Shown: positions 33,689 to 41,942 of the stretch, in pieces | Numbering within the stretch: position 1 is the first letter of the stretch | How the letters are laid out: every line of letters starts with the position of its first letter | Assembly (NCBI GenBank): GCA_934617065.1 | Contig: CAKTTY010000005.1 | Location: forward strand, 62,001-126,000 | DNA length: 64,000 nt | Direction: 5' to 3' | Source: an uncultured Eggerthellaceae bacterium | GTDB lineage: Bacteria; Actinomycetota; Coriobacteriia; Coriobacteriales; Eggerthellaceae | Notes under the pieces: generated by a model | The model's input: only the letters and a program-made list of their open reading frames with translations | Told to the model about the DNA's origin: nothing | The model's database searches: none | Translations under genes and position numbers: made by a program

Positions 33689-35129
33689 TGACTATGCTCT
33701 TTTAACGGACCTGTATCAGATAACCATGGCCCAGGGCTACTGGGCCTGTGGAAAGCTCGAAGAAGAGGGGTGCTTCCATATCTTCTTCCGCGAGCCTCCT
33801 TTCAAGGGCGGATACGCTATCGCCAGCGGCATGGATCATATTGCCGAAGTGGTAGAAAACTTCTCGTTCTCCAATGAAAGCGTGGAGTATCTTGCCTCTA
33901 TCGATGCGCCGGGTGGCGGGAAACTGTTTAATCCGGACTTTCTTGAGTACCTGCGCACGCTTGAGCTTACTGTCGAGATTGATGCTGTACGTGAGGGCAC
34001 GGTGGTGTTCCCGAACGATCCTATCGTTCGTGTAACCGGCCCCATCATCCAGTGTCAGCTTTTGGAAACGCAGCTGCTGAACTGCGTTAATTTCGAAACG
34101 CTTGCCGCAACTAAGGCAGCGCGTGTTTGCCTTGCCGCTGAAACTCCTGTGGCTGAATTCGGTTTACGTCGCGCCCAGGGCGAATCGGGCGGCATGCGTG
34201 CTTCTCGCGCATGCATCGTGGGCGGCTGTGCTTCCACTTCAAACGTGCTTGCTGGCCGTGAGTACGGATTGCCGGTCTCTGGCACCCATGCACATGCGTG
34301 GGTTATGGCGTTTGACGATGAGCTCGAGGCATTTCGTGCGTATGCCAAAGAATTTCCTACGAACTGCGTGTTGCTCGTAGATACCTACGATGTAGCTCAG
34401 GGCATGAAAAATGCCATTACCGTTGGTCTTGAAATGAAAGCGCGCGGCGAGCACCTGGCGGGCATCCGCATTGACTCGGGCGATTTGGCATGGAATGCCA
34501 AGCAGGCTCGCGCTATGCTTGACGAGGCGGGGCTTACCGATACTGGCGTGGTTCTTTCGAACGATTTGGATGAGTTTTCCATCAAGTCTATCCGCGACTC
34601 GGGTGCCAAAGTTGCTTCTTGGGGCGTGGGCACCAAGCTGGTTACCGCTTACGATCAGCCAGCGCTTGGCGGCGTATACAAACTGGCGGCAAAGCGCATG
34701 AAGGGCGGAGAATGGGAACCCTGTGTCAAAGTTACGGGGCAGAGTTCAAAGCAAACTGTTCCCGGAATTCTCGACGTTCGTCGCTATTTCCACGAATCGG
34801 GAACTATTGCGGGGGACATGGTTTTTGATGTTCTGTATCCTGTTTCGAGCGAACGCATTGTTGATCCTGCAGACGAGTTGCGCCAAAAAGATCTCTCTGG
34901 TCTTCGTTACGAAACGCTCCTCGAGCCGCTTGCTCGTGCGGGCAAGGTCGTGCTTGATGCCAAGGCGCGTGACGCTCTGGTTGCACGAGATCGTTGTCGG
35001 GAACAACTTGCTTTGCTTGATGAAAGCCAGAAGCGCATTGTCAATCCGCACTCATATCCAGTCGGTTTGGAACACTCTCTGTTCTATCGCCGACGCGATT
35101 TGGTCTCGCGTCTTTTGGGACTTTCGTAA
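33675..35129 (+). CDS. pncB: Nicotinate phosphoribosyltransferase
   Basis: This is a 484-residue enzyme in NAD salvage joining nicotinate and PRPP. Motifs are ALLTDLYQITMAQGYW, FEFGLRRAQG-like EFGLRRAQGESGGMRASRA, GTHAHAWVMAF and GIRIDSGDLAWNAKQAR. It overlaps the ricT end by 14 bp. The C-terminal LLDESQKRIVNPHSYPVGL is usual for this family. Confidence 0.93.
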   Translation: MNNNDDYALLTDLYQITMAQGYWACGKLEEEGCFHIFFREPPFKGGYAIASGMDHIAEVVENFSFSNESVEYLASIDAPGGGKLFNPDFLEYLRTLELTVEIDAVREGTVVFPNDPIVRVTGPIIQCQLLETQLLNCVNFETLAATKAARVCLAAETPVAEFGLRRAQGESGGMRASRACIVGGCASTSNVLAGREYGLPVSGTHAHAWVMAFDDELEAFRAYAKEFPTNCVLLVDTYDVAQGMKNAITVGLEMKARGEHLAGIRIDSGDLAWNAKQARAMLDEAGLTDTGVVLSNDLDEFSIKSIRDSGAKVASWGVGTKLVTAYDQPALGGVYKLAAKRMKGGEWEPCVKVTGQSSKQTVPGILDVRRYFHESGTIAGDMVFDVLYPVSSERIVDPADELRQKDLSGLRYETLLEPLARAGKVVLDAKARDALVARDRCREQLALLDESQKRIVNPHSYPVGLEHSLFYRRRDLVSRLLGLS

Positions 35130-35213
35130 AATCCTAATAGCGCTTGATATCGTCTCGTCCCGCAAATTGTCTGCTGCTGGGGCGATCCCGAAATAGTCAG
35201 CAGGTGCTTAGCT

Positions 35214-35240
35214 CAGCCGCGATAAGGCGGCTGCGCTTTT
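35214..35240 (+). terminator. Possible terminator between pncB and degV1
   Basis: CAGCCGC (35214-35220) and GCGGCTG (35227-35233) form a 7-bp stem with loop GATAAG, followed by CGCTTTT. The weak T-run makes the call uncertain. Confidence 0.4.
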
Positions 35241-35272
35241 GCGCGTTGCTTTTGCGAAAGGAGCTGTGCCGA

Positions 35273-36178
35273 ATGATCAAAGTCGTTACCGACTCCGTAG
35301 CCTCGTTGCCTAAGGAATTGATCGAAGAAGAGAACATCGAAGTAGTGTCCTTGTTTCTAAACGAAAACGGGCACGAGCATGTTGACGCTACGATGGATCT
35401 CGATGATTTCTATACGCGCATCTACGACATGGCCGACAACCCTCCAACTTCAAGCCAGCCTTCACAGAGCACGCTGGAAGAGCTGTTCGAATCGTTTGCA
35501 AAGGCGGGCCATGAGGTCCTGGGTATTTGGATTTCTACGGGTCTTTCCGGTGCCTTCGATGGCGTGTTGCGCGCTGCTCGTTCTGTAGAGTCGCGCAATA
35601 TCAACTTCAAGTATTGCATGATTGACTCTTCATCCTGCGGCTTTGACGAAGCATTTCCCGTTTTGGAGGGAGCTCGTGCAGTGAGGGAAGGCAAGACGCT
35701 TGCCGAGGCCGCCCAAACGGTTCTTGAGGCTATCAAGAGCACGCGTTTTCTCTTTACGCCCGAATCGCTCACCTTCTTGAAGAAGGGTGGTCGCATTGGC
35801 GGTGCGGCGGCGCTTCTGGGCAACCTTATCAAGTTGGCGCCAGTTTTGACGGTGGTCGACGGTACGCCCGAGCCTATGGCGAAGGTCCGAACCCGCAAGA
35901 AGGCTCTTATCAAGATCCAGGAAATCTTGGAGCACGATATTGAGACCTGCGGTGGTTTGAAGGACTTGGTGGTGCACTATATCGGGGACAAGACCCCTGC
36001 GGTAGAGTGGGCGAAGGAATTTTTCGAGCCCTTCCTCAAGCGAGAGGTTCGCGTGATTCCTGTAAGCCCGGTTGTTGGGCTGCACGTAGGTCCTGCTGTG
36101 GGAATTTCGTATATATGCAATAAGCCGCTCGAAGGCAAGATCACAGGTGATTTGAGCAGCCTTGCCGTGGCTAACTAG
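35273..36178 (+). CDS. DegV family fatty-acid-binding protein 1
   Basis: This is a 301-residue DegV/FakB-type protein. The start is VVTDSVASLPKELI, with PTSSQPS, WISTGLSGAFDG and TPESLTFLKKGGRIGGAAALLG, then the C-terminal VIPVSPVVGLHVGPAVGI. FakB proteins hand bound fatty acids to FakA kinase for phospholipid synthesis (established in Firmicutes); the kinase is not adjacent. ATG at 35273 has AAAGGAG upstream. A second degV follows after 29 bp. Confidence 0.9.
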   Translation: MIKVVTDSVASLPKELIEEENIEVVSLFLNENGHEHVDATMDLDDFYTRIYDMADNPPTSSQPSQSTLEELFESFAKAGHEVLGIWISTGLSGAFDGVLRAARSVESRNINFKYCMIDSSSCGFDEAFPVLEGARAVREGKTLAEAAQTVLEAIKSTRFLFTPESLTFLKKGGRIGGAAALLGNLIKLAPVLTVVDGTPEPMAKVRTRKKALIKIQEILEHDIETCGGLKDLVVHYIGDKTPAVEWAKEFFEPFLKREVRVIPVSPVVGLHVGPAVGISYICNKPLEGKITGDLSSLAVAN

Positions 36179-36207
36179 CGAACCCCCCGTTGTGAGAGGC
36201 AACCGTA

Positions 36208-37140
36208 ATGGATATTAAATGCAACTTAATCATCGATTCATGCTGCGATTTGCCCTACGAGGTGGTAGACCGCGATGGTGTGTATCTGCTTAAGTTCCCT
36301 TACATCGATGATGAAGGTGAACATCTTGACGATTTGTATCGCTCGCGTTCGGCACATGATTTTTACGAGTCGATGCGCAATGGCTCTGAGCCTCAAACTG
36401 CCCAAATCCCTATGCCTGCACTTCGAGAGGCGTTCGAATGGGCTCATGAGCAGGGAAAACCAACGGTGTATTTGAGCTTTTCGAGCGGCCTTTCGGGAAC
36501 GTTCGATACGGCATGCGTCTTTCTCGATCAGGTAAAACAGGAAATTCCTGATCTGGATGTCCGCATGGTGGATACCAAGCTGGCATCTATCGCCGAGGCT
36601 TTTTTGGTGTATGAGGCATTGCGTCAGCGCGAAAAGGGACTGACCGCCGATGAGATGGTTGCCTGGGCCGAAGAGGCGCGCTATTTCGTGGACCGCCAGT
36701 TCATGGTGGACGATTTGGAAGCGCTGCGACGGGGCGGTCGTATTCCGTCATCGGTTGCCTATGCGGGCTCCAAACTTGATGTGAAGCCCCTTTTGGGCAT
36801 CGACGCCGATGGGAAGCTGGCGCTTACGGGGGTTGCTCGCGGTCGTAAAAAGGGCATTCGAGCCCTGCATGAATACTATATGAAGCGACGCAGCTCTGAT
36901 GCTCCAGGTCAGAATGTGGTTATCGGCAATGCCGACTGCCCCAAAGACGCCGAGCGCTTGATGGGTCTTCTCTCTAAAGAGGACGACTCGATTATGTTCC
37001 TGGAAACGAACATCGGCCCGGTTATCGGGAGCCATGTAGGTCCGGGAATGATCGCTATTGTGTTCTGGGGGCAAGATTGCCGCGCAGATATTTCCATGGC
37101 CGACCGCATTGCGAACAAGGTCCGCGGAAAGAAGCAGTAG
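36208..37140 (+). CDS. DegV family fatty-acid-binding protein 2
   Basis: This is a 310-residue paralogue of the preceding gene: IIDSCCDLPYEVV, TAQIPMPALREAF, YLSFSSGLSGTFDTA, FMVDDLEALRRGGRIPSS and GPVIGSHVGPGMIAIVFWG. It differs in the ligand-facing segments, which may set acyl-chain preference, as in FakB1 and FakB2. It is directly downstream of degV1 with the same orientation and is probably co-transcribed. Confidence 0.9.
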   Translation: MDIKCNLIIDSCCDLPYEVVDRDGVYLLKFPYIDDEGEHLDDLYRSRSAHDFYESMRNGSEPQTAQIPMPALREAFEWAHEQGKPTVYLSFSSGLSGTFDTACVFLDQVKQEIPDLDVRMVDTKLASIAEAFLVYEALRQREKGLTADEMVAWAEEARYFVDRQFMVDDLEALRRGGRIPSSVAYAGSKLDVKPLLGIDADGKLALTGVARGRKKGIRALHEYYMKRRSSDAPGQNVVIGNADCPKDAERLMGLLSKEDDSIMFLETNIGPVIGSHVGPGMIAIVFWGQDCRADISMADRIANKVRGKKQ

Positions 37141-37252
37141 TTTCCCGAGCCCGCTCTTTTGAAATCTCTACGCATCGTCGGCGGGCTGTTTGAGGGGTGC
37201 GTGTTCCCGAATTGCCGAATGGGCTATTCGATAACTTGGAAAGGATGTGCAT

Positions 37253-38236
37253 ATGGGCACTCAGGATTTGACATTTGCATTTGCCGGCGACGAGCGCGTG
37301 GGCGCTGGCGTAAGCGGCTTGCTTGAAGCGGCGGGTTATCCGGCAACCGATATCTCCAATGCCGATGTAGTGTTTACGTACTGCACCAATACCTCCGCTT
37401 TGGAAGATCTGTACTACGACACGGAGGGCCTGCTTCGCGGCACCAAGGAAGGTGCCATCTTGGTCGACCTGAGCCCTTCTACCGTTTCGTTCGCTTGTGA
37501 GCTTGATGCCGTTGCCTGCGTGAACGGCCATGCGGCTATTGACGCTCCCTTGGTGGTGAGCGACATGGTATGCGAAGAGGCATTCGTTAGTCGTGAAAAC
37601 CTGGGCATTGTTGCTGGCTGCCGCGAAGACGCTGACTACAAAACGGTAAAGCCCTTGCTCGATGCTATCGCTCATCGCGTAATGTGGATGGGCCATGCAG
37701 GAGCTGGCCAGAAGGCCAAGGTTGCCCTTACGTTGCAACGTTGCGCAACCTTGGTCGGTGCGGTCGAGGCTCAGGTCGCTCTCGCGAACGTCGGCAGTGA
37801 CGTAAACGTGATGGTCGAGGACGTTATCGACTTCATGCATGACATGAATAGCATTTCTCCTGCCCAGGAAGCTTTTGCTCAGGCTTTGCTCGATGAAGAG
37901 TACGATGCTTCGTTCACTATCGAGCATCTGATGGGAGAAGCAACGGCTGCCCTTGCTTCCTTGGAAGATGAAGAAATGATCCTTCCTCAGGCGGAAGCGT
38001 GCTATCGCCTTATGGAGCTGCTTGCTTTGGTAGGTGGAATCGACTTGAGCCCTGCTGGCTTGAAGCTGGTATTTGCCGATGAAGAGACCGCTAATCGCTA
38101 CGGGCTCGATTGGTCCCGTGCTGAAGGCGCCTTCGAGGGCTGCGATTGCGGCTGCGAAGACGACGAAGACCATGAGTGCGAATGCGGCCATGATCCTCAC
38201 GAGGAGCATGAGTGCTGCGGCAAGCACCATCACTAA
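37253..38236 (+). CDS. 3-hydroxyisobutyrate dehydrogenase-like protein with Cys/His/Asp-rich tail
   Basis: This is a 327-residue protein. It has the outline of the beta-hydroxyacid dehydrogenase family: DLSPSTVSFACELDA, DAPLVVSD and GHAGAGQKAKVALTLQ with the conserved Lys, then the all-helical C-terminal domain. The nucleotide loop is degenerate (AGDERVGAGVSGLL instead of GLGxMG), so NAD(P) binding is uncertain. The last about 31 residues are a metal-binding-like tail, CDCGCEDDEDHECECGHD then HEEHECCGKHHH. AAAGG precedes the ATG. The radical SAM gene starts 12 bp downstream, possibly a functional pair. Confidence 0.8.
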   Translation: MGTQDLTFAFAGDERVGAGVSGLLEAAGYPATDISNADVVFTYCTNTSALEDLYYDTEGLLRGTKEGAILVDLSPSTVSFACELDAVACVNGHAAIDAPLVVSDMVCEEAFVSRENLGIVAGCREDADYKTVKPLLDAIAHRVMWMGHAGAGQKAKVALTLQRCATLVGAVEAQVALANVGSDVNVMVEDVIDFMHDMNSISPAQEAFAQALLDEEYDASFTIEHLMGEATAALASLEDEEMILPQAEACYRLMELLALVGGIDLSPAGLKLVFADEETANRYGLDWSRAEGAFEGCDCGCEDDEDHECECGHDPHEEHECCGKHHH

Positions 38237-38248
38237 TTTGGTGAGCTT

Positions 38249-39199
38249 GTGGGTGAATCGGTGAACAATGCCTTTGATTTAAGGGAATCCCGTGTGGGGT
38301 TCCCTTATTCTGCGTGCGGTTTATGCCCTCGGCAATGCGGTGTGAACCGCGAAGAAGGGGAGCGTGGTGTTTGCGGGGCATCTGACGTTCTTCGTCTGGG
38401 GCGTGCTGCTCTGCATTGGTGGGAAGAACCATGCTTGGTGGGGGACAAAGGCAGTGGTGCCGTGTTCTTCTCGCATTGCCCTCTTCAATGCGTGTACTGT
38501 CAAAACAAGGAATTGGTGTCTGGCTCTGGAATCCAGATAAGCCTGCAGCAGTTTAAGGAAGTGCTGCTCCGTTTACAGAACGAGGAGCATGCAGCGAATA
38601 TCAATCTGGTTACGCCAACGCACTATACGCCTAGCATCGCTGCTGCTTTGGGCGAGTTGCGGGATTCGGGGGCGCTTACTATTCCGGTGGTGTACAACAC
38701 CTCAAGCTTCGATTCGCTTGAGGCGCTGCGCCTCATGAAGGGAAAGGTGGATGTGTATCTCGCTGATTTCAAGTACGCGTCCGCGCTCGAGGCAGGAAAG
38801 CTTTCCCATGCTCCCCGTTATCCCGAAATAGCACTGGCCGCTATCGAGGAAATGGTTGCTCAGGTTCCCGTATGGGAGGAAGACGACGAAGGGCTGCTGC
38901 TTAGGGGTGTTATTGTCCGTCATTTGGTTCTTCCTGGCGGGGTCGAGGAATCAAAGCGCGCGCTCGCTACGTTGCATGAGCGCTTCGGCGGTAGTGTTCG
39001 ATTGAGCATCATGAGCCAGTACACGCCTTTAGCGTCAGGGCTTGAGCGTTATGGCCTTGCCGGTCGGGTAACCGAAGAAGAGTACGAAGAGGTGCTTGAT
39101 TATGCGGATTCGCTTGGGATAGAAGATTATTTTTGGCAGCAGGGCGATGCTGCTCAGGAAAGCTTCGTTCCCGATTTCAATGGTGAAGGTGTGCGGTAG
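38249..39199 (+). CDS. Radical SAM protein, PflX-like
   Basis: This is a 316-residue protein. An N-terminal Cys cluster (CGLCPRQCG and ERGVCG) precedes the radical SAM motif CPLQCVYCQN near residue 76. LVTPTHYTPSIAAAL and IMSQYTPL follow. This matches the family annotated as pyruvate formate-lyase activase-like (COG1313); substrate is unknown. The start is uncertain: GTG 38249 or GTG 38261, with no clear ribosome-binding site, suggesting coupling to the preceding gene. Confidence 0.82.
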   Translation: MGESVNNAFDLRESRVGFPYSACGLCPRQCGVNREEGERGVCGASDVLRLGRAALHWWEEPCLVGDKGSGAVFFSHCPLQCVYCQNKELVSGSGIQISLQQFKEVLLRLQNEEHAANINLVTPTHYTPSIAAALGELRDSGALTIPVVYNTSSFDSLEALRLMKGKVDVYLADFKYASALEAGKLSHAPRYPEIALAAIEEMVAQVPVWEEDDEGLLLRGVIVRHLVLPGGVEESKRALATLHERFGGSVRLSIMSQYTPLASGLERYGLAGRVTEEEYEEVLDYADSLGIEDYFWQQGDAAQESFVPDFNGEGVR

Positions 39200-39296
39200 C
39201 CGTTCTTGACGTTTGCCGCTCCGAGCAACTGCTCAACCTATTTGGTGCGTTTTCCGTGATGATGGCTCAACTTATGGCATAATTGGCAAACGGTTT

Positions 39297-39371
39297 GCCG
39301 GCATGGCGCAACGGTAGCGCAACTGATTTGTAATCAGTGGGTTGCGGGTTCGATTCCTGTTGCCGGCACCA
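39297..39371 (+). tRNA. tRNA-Thr (UGU)
   Basis: Acceptor GCCGGCA pairs with TGCCGGC, the D-arm is GCGC-AACGGTA-GCGC, the anticodon stem ACTGA/TCAGT has loop TTTGTAA (anticodon TGT), and the T-arm contains GGTTCGATTCC. Discriminator A and CCA are encoded. Confidence 0.96.
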
Positions 39372-39383
39372 TTAAAAATGCAG

Positions 39384-39416
39384 GCCACCGCGGGTTTTCC
39401 CTCGGTGGCTTTTTTG
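39384..39416 (+). terminator. Terminator after tRNA-Thr
   Basis: GCCACCG and CGGTGGC pair (with GGG/CCC inside) and run into seven T. Confidence 0.9.
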
Positions 39417-39449
39417 TTTTCAGGTTCCCGGAGCGGCCCTGTGTGCCAA

Positions 39450-39472
39450 ATATGGTGCGAAACGCACCATAT
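39450..39472. repeat. Perfect 10-bp inverted repeat after tRNA-Thr
   Basis: ATATGGTGCG (39450-39459) and CGCACCATAT (39463-39472) flank AAA. It lies between the tRNA terminator and the 3' end of a minus-strand gene. No T-run follows on either strand. It may be a factor-dependent terminator or a protein-binding site. Confidence 0.4.
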
Positions 39473-39536
39473 GCGAGTCTCTATTTGCCCTTAAATTCGC
39501 CTTCTTTGGGCCTATTCTGCTCTAGGTGTTAACGAA

Positions 39537-39767
39537 CTACTCGTATTCGGAGGTTTCGATGATTTCCAGGCTGTCAACCTTGATGCATGCCTCGTTGCCT
39601 TCGTCATCCATATACCAGCAGTAGCGTCCTTGCGCATCTTCAGTGAAGGAAAGGACGTCCCAGGCAAGGTAGAGGCGGGCGTTTTCTCGAGTGGGTTCGA
39701 TGTCGGCAAGCTCCAGCACGTAAAGTGCTGCTTTGGTTTGCTGTTCGTCAAGTTCGTCGAAAGTCAT
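39537..39767 (-). CDS. Small acidic hypothetical protein, 76 aa
   Basis: I do not recognise this protein. It is very acidic and aromatic, with TFDELDEQQTKAALYVLELA at the N-terminus and YCWYMDDEGNEACIKVDSLEI near the end, suggesting a compact cytoplasmic alpha/beta fold. The ATG is preceded on the minus strand by AAGGAGCACCT, a strong ribosome-binding site that supports a real gene. It lies downstream of the cupin gene on the same strand, 115 bp away, with a possible own TATAAT box at 39840-39845. Confidence 0.7.
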   Translation of the reverse strand: MTFDELDEQQTKAALYVLELADIEPTRENARLYLAWDVLSFTEDAQGRYCWYMDDEGNEACIKVDSLEIIETSEYE

Positions 39768-39787
39768 AGGTGCTCCTTAGCAGATAA

Positions 39788-39824
39788 AGCAGAGCCCCGA
39801 CATGGGATAGCCATGTGGGGGCTC
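39788..39824 (-). terminator. Possible terminator/attenuator between cupin gene and small gene
   Basis: On the minus strand, GAGCCCC with CCATG pairs back to CATGG with GGGGCTC and is followed by TGCTTTATC. The T-run is broken. It lies between a TATAAT box and the small gene, so it could attenuate the latter. Confidence 0.45.
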
Positions 39825-39882
39825 GAATGGGCTGTTTCTATTATAGGTGCAGTTGCGTTGCCGGGTAGCGGTAGCGATATCG

Positions 39883-40230
39883 CTATTCGCTCTTTTGAAT
39901 AACGGCAACAAAGCTCAGCATATCGTTACCAGAGTTCAAAATGCCATGGAAGCTCCCGTCGGGGCAGTAGAGCACATCGCCCTTTTCGACGTGGTATTCA
40001 ACGTCGTTTTCGGTGTACGTTGCGCTGCCTGCAGTAATGAAGTACATTTCCGAATCACCCACATGCTGATGGATGCCAATCGAGCAGCCCGGCTCAAGCG
40101 AGATCTGCGCTACATAGCTGCAGATTCCACCAAGTTGATCTCCTTCAAGCAGACGGTCGCGCTGCATCCTGCCGATACCGCCTTCTACCTGTTCTGCATA
40201 TTGCGGTGTGCGGTTATTGAAAACGGGCAT
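39883..40230 (-). CDS. Cupin domain protein
   Basis: This is a 115-residue single-domain cupin. Motif 1 is GIHQHVGDSEMYFITAGSATY (metal ligands His, His, Glu) and motif 2 is GDVLYCPDGSFHGILN (last His ligand). Such small cupins are often sugar isomerases, dioxygenases or binding proteins; the substrate is not predictable. AAGGAGGATGAT precedes the ATG. It is divergent from the glycosyltransferase. Confidence 0.88.
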   Translation of the reverse strand: MPVFNNRTPQYAEQVEGGIGRMQRDRLLEGDQLGGICSYVAQISLEPGCSIGIHQHVGDSEMYFITAGSATYTENDVEYHVEKGDVLYCPDGSFHGILNSGNDMLSFVAVIQKSE

Positions 40231-40439
40231 ATCATCCTCCTTGTTACTATGACCCTCCTGGCTCCCATTATATTCCGTTGATTTGTGGAGGTGATATGCA
40301 GGAGGCGTGATGATGTGAAGGGAAAATGACCCAATAGGTGCGTTTTGTCGGGTTGGGGAATGAGCGTGCGCCAGCTCGTTTAAAAAGCGTCTATAATCCC
40401 GAAAGCAAGAAAACGCCTACGGGTGTAGGTTGTCATGCG

Positions 40440-40466
40440 CCAAAACAACGATGTTTTGGTTTTATT
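40440..40466 (+). promoter_or_regulatory. Attenuator-like hairpin in glycosyltransferase leader
   Basis: CCAAAACA (40440-40447) and TGTTTTGG (40452-40459) pair around ACGA and are followed by TTTTATT. It lies about 45 nt downstream of a TATAAT box (40392-40397) and 45 nt before the start, so it could terminate transcription early. Confidence 0.4.
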
Positions 40467-40510
40467 GGGGTTCGCAGTTTTCGTTCGCGAACATCGGAAA
40501 AGGAGCATTG

Positions 40511-41830
40511 GTGCTAGACCAGTTTTTTTCGTCCCTTTCGTTTGTGGACATCTTTAACTTCTGCGTCTTTCTCGTGTTCTCTGTTTGCTACGTGTACCAG
40601 ATTTTCTACGTATTCGTAACGCTTACGAAGAAGCCACCGCAACTGACAGCGAAGAAGAATCATCGCTATGCGGTTATCGTTGCCGCCCGAAACGAAAATG
40701 CTGTTATTGGTGACCTTATTCACAGCATTCGCGTGCAGAACTACCCGCAAGAGCTCATTGACATCTTTGTTGTTGCCGATAACTGCACCGATAATACGGC
40801 CGCCGTTGCTCAGGAAGCTGGTGCCATCGTATTCCCTCGCTTCAACAAGGAGCATATCGGTAAGGGTTACGCCCTTGATTACGGTTTTTCGTGCATTCGC
40901 CAGCACTACAGCGAAAATGAATACGAGGCGTACTTCGTGTTCGACGCCGACAATGTGCTTGACGTGAACTACTTCCGCGAAATGAACAAGACCTTCGATA
41001 ACGGTGCGGTTGCCTCAACCAGTTACCGCAACTCGAAGAATTACGGTTCCAACTGGATTACCGCAGGCTATGCCGTATGGTTCATGCGCGAAGCGAAATA
41101 CCTTTCCCAGGCTCGTCTTACCTTGGGAACCAGCTGCGCAGTTTCGGGCACGGGCTTCTTCATCAGCGCGAAGATCATCGATGAGATGGGTGGCTGGAAG
41201 TATCATATGCTCACCGAGGATATCGAATTCTCCACTGCCTCTATCGTTCGTGGCCGTCGAATTTCCTATACGCCTACCGCTATGCTCTACGACGAACAGC
41301 CGCTGACGTTCCGTGACTCGTGGAACCAGCGCTTCCGTTGGGCAAAGGGCTTTTACCAGGTGTTCTTTGGATATGGCGGGAAGCTGGTCAAGGGTATTTT
41401 CACCAACCCTAAGGGTTCTCGTTTCGCATGCTACGACATGTTGATGACTATCTGCCCTGCAATGCTGCTGACCATCATCACCATTGCATTCAATGCGATT
41501 ATCGCCGTGCTGGGCGTTACCGGCGTAATGTCGACGGGCGTCATGATCACCTCTTCTCTTTCCTCGATCTTCTTCTGCCTCTTCAACTTCACGCTCTTCA
41601 TGTTCATGTTCGGTGCGCTCACCACGTTTACCGAATGGGACAACATCCATGCACCTGCGCGTAAGAAGATTTTCTACATGTTCACCTTCCCGTTGTTCAT
41701 GATCACCTACATTCCTATTGCGTTGGTTGCCCTGGTCAAGAAGGCTTCTTGGAAGCCCATTCAGCACAGCATCTCGGTTGACGTTCAAGAGTTTGCGCAG
41801 GCCAACGCCAAAGACGCCGATCGCATCTAG
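40511..41830 (+). CDS. Membrane glycosyltransferase, family 2
   Basis: This is a 439-residue enzyme. One N-terminal membrane segment (about 8-33) is followed by a GT-A domain: VIVAARNENAVIGDLIHSI, VVADNCTDNTA, the metal-binding FDADN, TEDIEFS and the QRFRW motif of processive or membrane GT2 enzymes. Three or four membrane helices close it. The likely role is cell-surface polysaccharide or glycolipid synthesis, with UDP-sugar in the cytoplasm. GTG 40511 follows AAAAGGAGC; TTG 40508 is also possible. It is a single-gene unit with its own terminator. Confidence 0.87.
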   Translation: MLDQFFSSLSFVDIFNFCVFLVFSVCYVYQIFYVFVTLTKKPPQLTAKKNHRYAVIVAARNENAVIGDLIHSIRVQNYPQELIDIFVVADNCTDNTAAVAQEAGAIVFPRFNKEHIGKGYALDYGFSCIRQHYSENEYEAYFVFDADNVLDVNYFREMNKTFDNGAVASTSYRNSKNYGSNWITAGYAVWFMREAKYLSQARLTLGTSCAVSGTGFFISAKIIDEMGGWKYHMLTEDIEFSTASIVRGRRISYTPTAMLYDEQPLTFRDSWNQRFRWAKGFYQVFFGYGGKLVKGIFTNPKGSRFACYDMLMTICPAMLLTIITIAFNAIIAVLGVTGVMSTGVMITSSLSSIFFCLFNFTLFMFMFGALTTFTEWDNIHAPARKKIFYMFTFPLFMITYIPIALVALVKKASWKPIQHSISVDVQEFAQANAKDADRI

Positions 41831-41889
41831 GGGCGCTCTACGGGGTGGTGCGGTTTGCGTTCCAACTCCTTTTTGCTCTAGCGGATCCA

Positions 41890-41923
41890 AAACAGCCAGA
41901 CGGTATCGTCTGGCTGTTTTTTT
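41890..41923. terminator. Bidirectional terminator between glycosyltransferase and comF
   Basis: AAACAGCCAGACG and CGTCTGGCTGTTT form a perfect stem with loop GTAT. Seven T follow on the plus strand and a short T-run on the minus, so it can serve both convergent genes. Confidence 0.9.
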
Positions 41924-41942
41924 GTCGTTCTGCGCGGTGGGC

